Positions 5,247 through 8,340 of a stretch of DNA of 8,340 bases are shown here, piece by piece. This DNA comes from CAYMCJ01 sp964388985 (GTDB lineage: Bacteria; Patescibacteriota; Patescibacteriia; Patescibacteriales; CAYMCJ01): positions 1 through 8,340 of the forward strand of contig CAYMCJ010000046.1 in assembly GCA_964388985.1 (NCBI GenBank), given 5' to 3'. The first letter of the stretch is position 1; the number at the start of each line of letters is the position of its first letter. The notes under the pieces were generated by a model. It was not told the origin of the DNA, searched no databases, and was given only the letters and a program-made list of their open reading frames with translations. The translations under genes were made by a program, and so were the position numbers.

Positions 5247-6311
5247 TTAAATTTCTTCCATTTCTCTGGCCCTTACTTCCGAAATTATTCTTTTTCTGAT
5301 TTCTTTTTTTAATTTTTGGTCCTGGCGCAGGAATTTTTTGGCGTTTTCCCGGCCCAGACCCAGTTTAATATCGTTAAATGAATAAGAATTGCCGCTTTTG
5401 CTAACCACTCCGTAGGCCACGCCGGAATCAAGCAGGTCGCCGGAAATAGAGATGCCTTCGTTATACATTATGTCAAACTCGCAGGTCCGGAACGGAGCGG
5501 CCACCTTATTTTTTACCACCTTGCATTTAACCCGGTTACCGATAATTTTGTCCGCCTGCTTAATTTGGGCCGAGCGCCTGACTTCAATTCTGACTGATGA
5601 ATAAAATTTTAAGGCATTGCCACCGGTTGTAACTTCAGGATTTCCGAAAAAGACTCCGATTTTATGCCTGATTTGATTGATAAATATTACGACAGTTTTT
5701 GTTTTTGAAACAATGCCGGTTAATTTGCGCAGAGCCTGGCTCATTAATCGGGCCTGCAAGCCCATATGCTGGTCGCCCATATCGCCGTCAATTTCTTTTT
5801 GCGGAACCAGGGCGGCCACCGAGTCAATTACCACTATGTCAACCGCGTTTGAGCGGACCAGGGTTTCTAAAATTTCCAAAGCCTGTTCGCCCGTATCCGG
5901 TTGGGAAATAAGCATATCTTTAATATTAACGCCGATTGTTTTAGCGTAATCCGGGTCAAGAGCGTGCTCGGCATCTATAAAGGCGGCAATTCCGCCCAAT
6001 TTTTGCACTTCAGCCACGATATGCTGGGCCAGGGTGGTTTTTCCCGAAGCTTCCGGGCCGAATATTTCTATAATTCTGCCCCGCGGCACTCCGCCTATTC
6101 CCAGAGCAAGGTCTAAGGATAGACAACCGGTCGGCACCGAGTCAACGTCGGATTTTCTGGCTTCGCCAAATTTCATAATAGCGCCTTCTCCGAATTTGGT
6201 TTTAATTTGTTCCATTGCTAACATAGCCGCATTTAAACGTTCATTGGTTTCTTTTTTTCCGCCCTCTTTTTTGTCAGAGGCGGGCATGTTTTTATTATTA
6301 TTTTCAGCCAT
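5247..6311 (-). CDS. recA: Recombinase RecA
   Basis: ATP-dependent strand-exchange protein of homologous recombination and, in bacteria with LexA, the SOS co-protease. The 354-aa product has a Lys/Glu-rich amino segment (1-25), then the core with Walker A GPEASGKT at 85-92, catalytic Glu115 in FIDAEHALD, Walker B VVIDS at 160-164, and the loop region GNPEVTTGGNALKF (about 223-236). The carboxyl domain ends RAREMEEI without the long acidic tail of E. coli RecA. The start is taken at ATG 6311; Met9 (6287) is possible, and neither has a Shine-Dalgarno at proper spacing. A GAGGAG lies 27 bases upstream (6339-6344 on +), too far and with no in-frame start between. I see no LexA-box palindrome. A possible promoter (TTGCAT, 6381-6376, with TATATC, 6360-6355) has a short 15-base spacer. 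Confidence 0.98.
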   Translation of the reverse strand: MAENNNKNMPASDKKEGGKKETNERLNAAMLAMEQIKTKFGEGAIMKFGEARKSDVDSVPTGCLSLDLALGIGGVPRGRIIEIFGPEASGKTTLAQHIVAEVQKLGGIAAFIDAEHALDPDYAKTIGVNIKDMLISQPDTGEQALEILETLVRSNAVDIVVIDSVAALVPQKEIDGDMGDQHMGLQARLMSQALRKLTGIVSKTKTVVIFINQIRHKIGVFFGNPEVTTGGNALKFYSSVRIEVRRSAQIKQADKIIGNRVKCKVVKNKVAAPFRTCEFDIMYNEGISISGDLLDSGVAYGVVSKSGNSYSFNDIKLGLGRENAKKFLRQDQKLKKEIRKRIISEVRAREMEEI

Positions 6312-6395
6312 ATAGTTAATATAATTTAATAGTAAGGTCTCCTCGTGTTATTAGGATATAATGTTTTAATAAAAAATGCAAGAAAGAAAGTTAAT

Positions 6396-6425
6396 AAAAA
6401 AATCCTTAGCATGTTGTACTAAGGA
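6396..6425 (-). terminator. Intrinsic terminator of the methyltransferase gene
   Basis: On the - strand TCCTTAG (6425-6419) pairs with CTAAGGA (6409-6403) around a 9-base loop, followed by seven T (6402-6396). It starts six bases after the stop codon. It separates this gene from recA, so recA probably has its own promoter in 6312-6395. Confidence 0.85.
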
Positions 6426-6430
6426 ATATA

Positions 6431-7171
6431 TTATTTTTCAGCTGTTAAAACAGCCAGAGGCATATTTTCTAAAAGTTTATAGTTTTTAACTCTTCCTCTC
6501 CCCTCCCTGTCCATTTTCATTCTAATCCAGTTTATTTCTTTAAAGCCGGCTTGCATTAATATTCTTTCATAAGTTTCCGGCTTCCAAAAGGTATTAGAAA
6601 AATTAAATTCAATCTCATTGATTTTAAAATTTATAAGTATTTTTGCACCCTCAACAAATTGCATGGAAAAACTTCGCTCACCTATTTGCGGATGAAGTAA
6701 ATAATGCTTAGCTGAAATATAAGTATTAATGGCAACTATTTTTCCTCCGGGATTTAAACTTGAATATATATTAGTAGCCATTTTTCTTAAAGATTTTTTG
6801 TTTTTAGCATAATGCAGAAGAAAGGCAGCCGTAATTAAATCAAATCTTTTAAATTTTAGAACAGAGCGAAAAACGAAAATCGGCCAGCCGGCATTGAGCC
6901 ATAAATAATTAATATTTAGCGGGTTTTTTCTTTCGGTTTGGCGGGCCAGCTTTAACATTTTCAATTCTTTATCTCCGCCAATCACTGTTGCGCCTTTGTC
7001 CGCAAGAAGTCTTGAGCTTTCGCCTCCGCCACAGCCAAGGTCAAGAATTGTTTTTTCCCGCACGTTCCCGCAAGCCTGCAGCCAAGAGGGATAAATCATA
7101 TTTTTTCTTTCCGGATGTTCCATGCGCGATTTATCAGTATATTGAATAGCAATTTGTCTATATTGAGTCAT
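6431..7171 (-). CDS. Class I SAM-dependent methyltransferase
   Basis: 246-aa methyltransferase with a Methyltransf_11/UbiE-like Rossmann fold; substrate unknown. Motif I is ILDLGCGGGESSRLL at 42-56, motif II is VIGGDKE with Asp67, and FDLITAAFLLHYAKNKKSL (about 109-127) is the acidic-loop to post-III region. LNPGGKIVAINTY follows, typical of this superfamily. The amino segment YTDKSRMEHPERKNMIYPSWL precedes the SAM domain, and the carboxyl part (about 165-246) is a substrate lid with a PETYERILMQAGFKEINW helix, seen in small-molecule methyltransferases. The start is fixed by AAGGAG (7182-7177) 5 bases before the ATG. A - strand TTGACA (7248-7243) upstream may be its -35, but no good -10 sits at 17 bases. 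The gene stands alone and has its own terminator. Confidence 0.88.
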   Translation of the reverse strand: MTQYRQIAIQYTDKSRMEHPERKNMIYPSWLQACGNVREKTILDLGCGGGESSRLLADKGATVIGGDKELKMLKLARQTERKNPLNINYLWLNAGWPIFVFRSVLKFKRFDLITAAFLLHYAKNKKSLRKMATNIYSSLNPGGKIVAINTYISAKHYLLHPQIGERSFSMQFVEGAKILINFKINEIEFNFSNTFWKPETYERILMQAGFKEINWIRMKMDREGRGRVKNYKLLENMPLAVLTAEK

Positions 7172-7338
7172 TTTTTCTCCTTAATTATAAGGGTTATTGT
7201 TAATGTTCAAAGTTATAAAATCTTTTCATATATTATTATTTTTGTCAACTAAAATATAGATGTTGTTAATAGTATTGTGGGTAAAAACTGTGGAAAATTA
7301 GACAATTTTATATTAATTTTAAATAAAACCGTTAAAAC
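7172..7338. other. AT-rich gap with two DnaA-box-like nonamers
   Basis: No gene is seen. TGTGGGTAA (7276-7284) and TGTGGAAAA (7289-7297) each differ by one base from TGTGGATAA and are 13 bases apart in the same direction, followed by strongly A/T DNA. This could be a minor DnaA site. No dnaA, dnaN or cluster of boxes accompanies it, so it is not called an origin. The rest of the stretch holds only the ribosome-binding site and possible -35 of the leftward methyltransferase. Confidence 0.25.
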
Positions 7339-7367
7339 TTGACATAAATCATTGAATCGTATAATAT
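7339..7367 (+). promoter_or_regulatory. Sigma-70-type promoter, probably of the rRNA operon
   Basis: A perfect -35 TTGACA (7339-7344) is followed by TATAAT (7360-7365, 15-base spacer) or the overlapping TAATAT (7362-7367, 17-base spacer). It points toward the 16S gene about 565 bases away, with no gene between. It is the best promoter match in the gap. The long leader and the boxA-like site downstream fit an rRNA transcript, but a short RNA ending at the palindrome is also possible. Confidence 0.6.
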
Positions 7368-7475
7368 ATAACTACATTAATTATTAATATATTAAAATAT
7401 TGACTAATTAATATAAGCACAATTTACAAATTAAAAGAAGAGACAGTGATATAAAAAATTTGTATCCCTGTTTTT

Positions 7476-7657
7476 TCTTTTTAATGGGACTGTCGCCGAA
7501 TGCCCGATTTGGCTATATTTTCTAGATTTCGGTAAATTTTGTAAAATATTTTTTCGCCTATATTAACATATAAGCTCAAGAATATTTTACAAAATTTCCT
7601 CAAAATCTGAAAAAATCTATCACAAAAGCGCATTCGGCGACAGTCCCTTAAAAGAAA
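7476..7657. repeat. ~180-bp nested palindrome (MITE-like) in the rRNA leader
   Basis: Perfect 18-base outer arms GGGACTGTCGCCGAATGC (7486-7503) and their complement (7630-7647) extend outward through TTCTTTTAA-like flanks. Perfect 17-base inner arms AAATTTTGTAAAATATT (7534-7550) / AATATTTTACAAAATTT (7581-7597) lie inside. The segments between them (7504-7533 and 7598-7629) are also mostly complementary, and the centre has TATAT-TAAC-ATATA. The whole unit can therefore fold as one long hairpin or cruciform. Its GC-rich ends and AT-rich middle look like a miniature inverted-repeat element. The GGGACTGTC ends recall those of REP-type (Y1 transposase) elements, from memory. No target duplication or transposase is visible. 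The 62-codon frame across it is not convincing. Confidence 0.8.
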
Positions 7658-7670
7658 GTTCGTTAACAAT
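7658..7670 (+). promoter_or_regulatory. boxA-like rRNA antitermination site
   Basis: GTTCGTTAACAAT matches the rrn boxA core GCTCTTTAACAAT at 11 of 13 positions. NusB/NusE (S10) bind boxA in nascent rRNA leaders to prevent premature termination (established). It lies about 260 bases before the 16S 5' end and directly after the palindrome, so it would be transcribed from 7339-7367. Confidence 0.5.
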
Positions 7671-7690
7671 TAAATAAATCTTAAATAAAT

Positions 7691-7793
7691 TTAGAAGAGG
7701 TTCTAATATATTAAATTCGGAACAAGTCTCTATTATTTTAGGGACAGGTCCCGCTTTTAGTGCGGGGCAAGTTTTGGTGCTAACAGGCGCCAA
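7691..7793 (+). repeat. Run of short hairpins in the 16S leader
   Basis: TTAGAA-GAGG-TTCTAA (7691-7706), the palindrome GGGAC-AG-GTCCC (7741-7752), CCCGC/GCGGG (7750-7754 / 7762-7766) and TTGGTGC/GCGCCAA (7774-7780 / 7787-7793) follow one another. The CCCGCTTTTAGTGCGGGGCA unit resembles the one at 7863-7883. These are probably leader RNA helices or copies of a short dispersed repeat. Confidence 0.5.
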
Positions 7794-7851
7794 TTTATAT
7801 TAAGCCATTTATTTGGTTTAATTAGTAGAAGATTTATTTCTTCATATATTT

Positions 7852-7908
7852 TTGAGACCCCGCCGCTCTCGAGTAGCGGGGCAGGGTTTAACCCTGCGTA
7901 AGTCTCAA
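7852..7908 (+). ncRNA. Three-way-junction fold just before the 16S rRNA
   Basis: TTGAGAC (7852-7858) pairs with GTCTCAA (7902-7908) and closes two hairpins. The first is CCCGC/GCGGG (7859-7863 / 7876-7880), with alternative CCGCT/AGCGG (7863-7867 / 7875-7879). The second is GCAGGGT/ACCCTGC (7881-7887 / 7891-7897) with loop TTA. It ends about 22 bases before the mature 16S. It may be a leader structure or part of rRNA processing. The partner strand for the classical processing stem would lie downstream of the window. Confidence 0.5.
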
Positions 7909-7930
7909 CAGGATAAAGCCTGGTTAAAAA

Positions 7931-8340
<410 letters not shown>

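Noticed and set aside
5677..6315. Several + strand frames of 70-93 codons inside recA
   Set aside because: They are antisense shadows of a strongly conserved gene, without ribosome-binding sites or recognisable domains.
7476..7657. Retron or toxin-antitoxin RNA interpretation of the palindrome
   Set aside because: No reverse transcriptase or partner protein gene is nearby, and the structure is a simple symmetrical palindrome.
7481..7669. 62-codon - strand frame across the palindrome
   Set aside because: It simply reads through inverted-repeat DNA. No initiation signal and no protein-like pattern.
7172..7930. tRNA gene, CRISPR array or replication origin in the long gap
   Set aside because: No TpsiC-like arm or cloverleaf, no regularly spaced direct repeats, and only two imperfect DnaA-like boxes.

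Overview
The window looks like chromosomal DNA from a Patescibacteria (Candidate Phyla Radiation) bacterium, most likely of the Parcubacteria group. The support is AT-rich DNA with compact housekeeping genes, a short charged-tail bS6, no rplI beside rpsF-ssb-rpsR, a Trm11-like methyltransferase (COG1041) of the type common in these genomes, and the 5' part of a 16S rRNA whose 338-341 region reads GGAGGCTGCAGTCAAGAAT, a Parcubacteria-like variant. The assignment is from memory of these families, not from a search.

Layout. 98-1300 (-) is a THUMP/Rossmann RNA methyltransferase. A divergent gap (1301-1593) carries a row of GC-rich palindromes, a three-way-junction fold and a CCG-containing hairpin resembling the S6:S18 autoregulatory leader. 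Then come rpsF, ssb, rpsR and efp on the + strand: two small-subunit proteins, the single-strand DNA-binding protein and elongation factor P. The gaps between them hold hairpins and a repeat-derived segment. 3913-5145 (+) is an accessory cluster: a secreted protein with SH3-like modules and two small unknown proteins, each with a strong Shine-Dalgarno sequence, closed by two tandem terminators. recA (5247-6311) and a class I SAM methyltransferase (6431-7171) lie on the - strand, separated by a clear terminator.

7172-7930 has no gene. It holds a good sigma-70-type promoter, a ~180-bp nested palindrome (MITE-like, no transposase), a boxA-like antitermination element, a pair of related GC-rich hairpin repeats and a second three-way junction. 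These lead into the 16S rRNA gene, which starts near 7931 and runs off the window.

The gene set is mainly translation (bS6, bS18, EF-P, RNA methylation, rRNA) and DNA maintenance (SSB, RecA). No complete novel multi-gene system is evident. The most unusual content is non-coding: the rRNA leader region, the rpsF leader, and short dispersed repeats, one of which appears to be translated in frame inside the methyltransferase.
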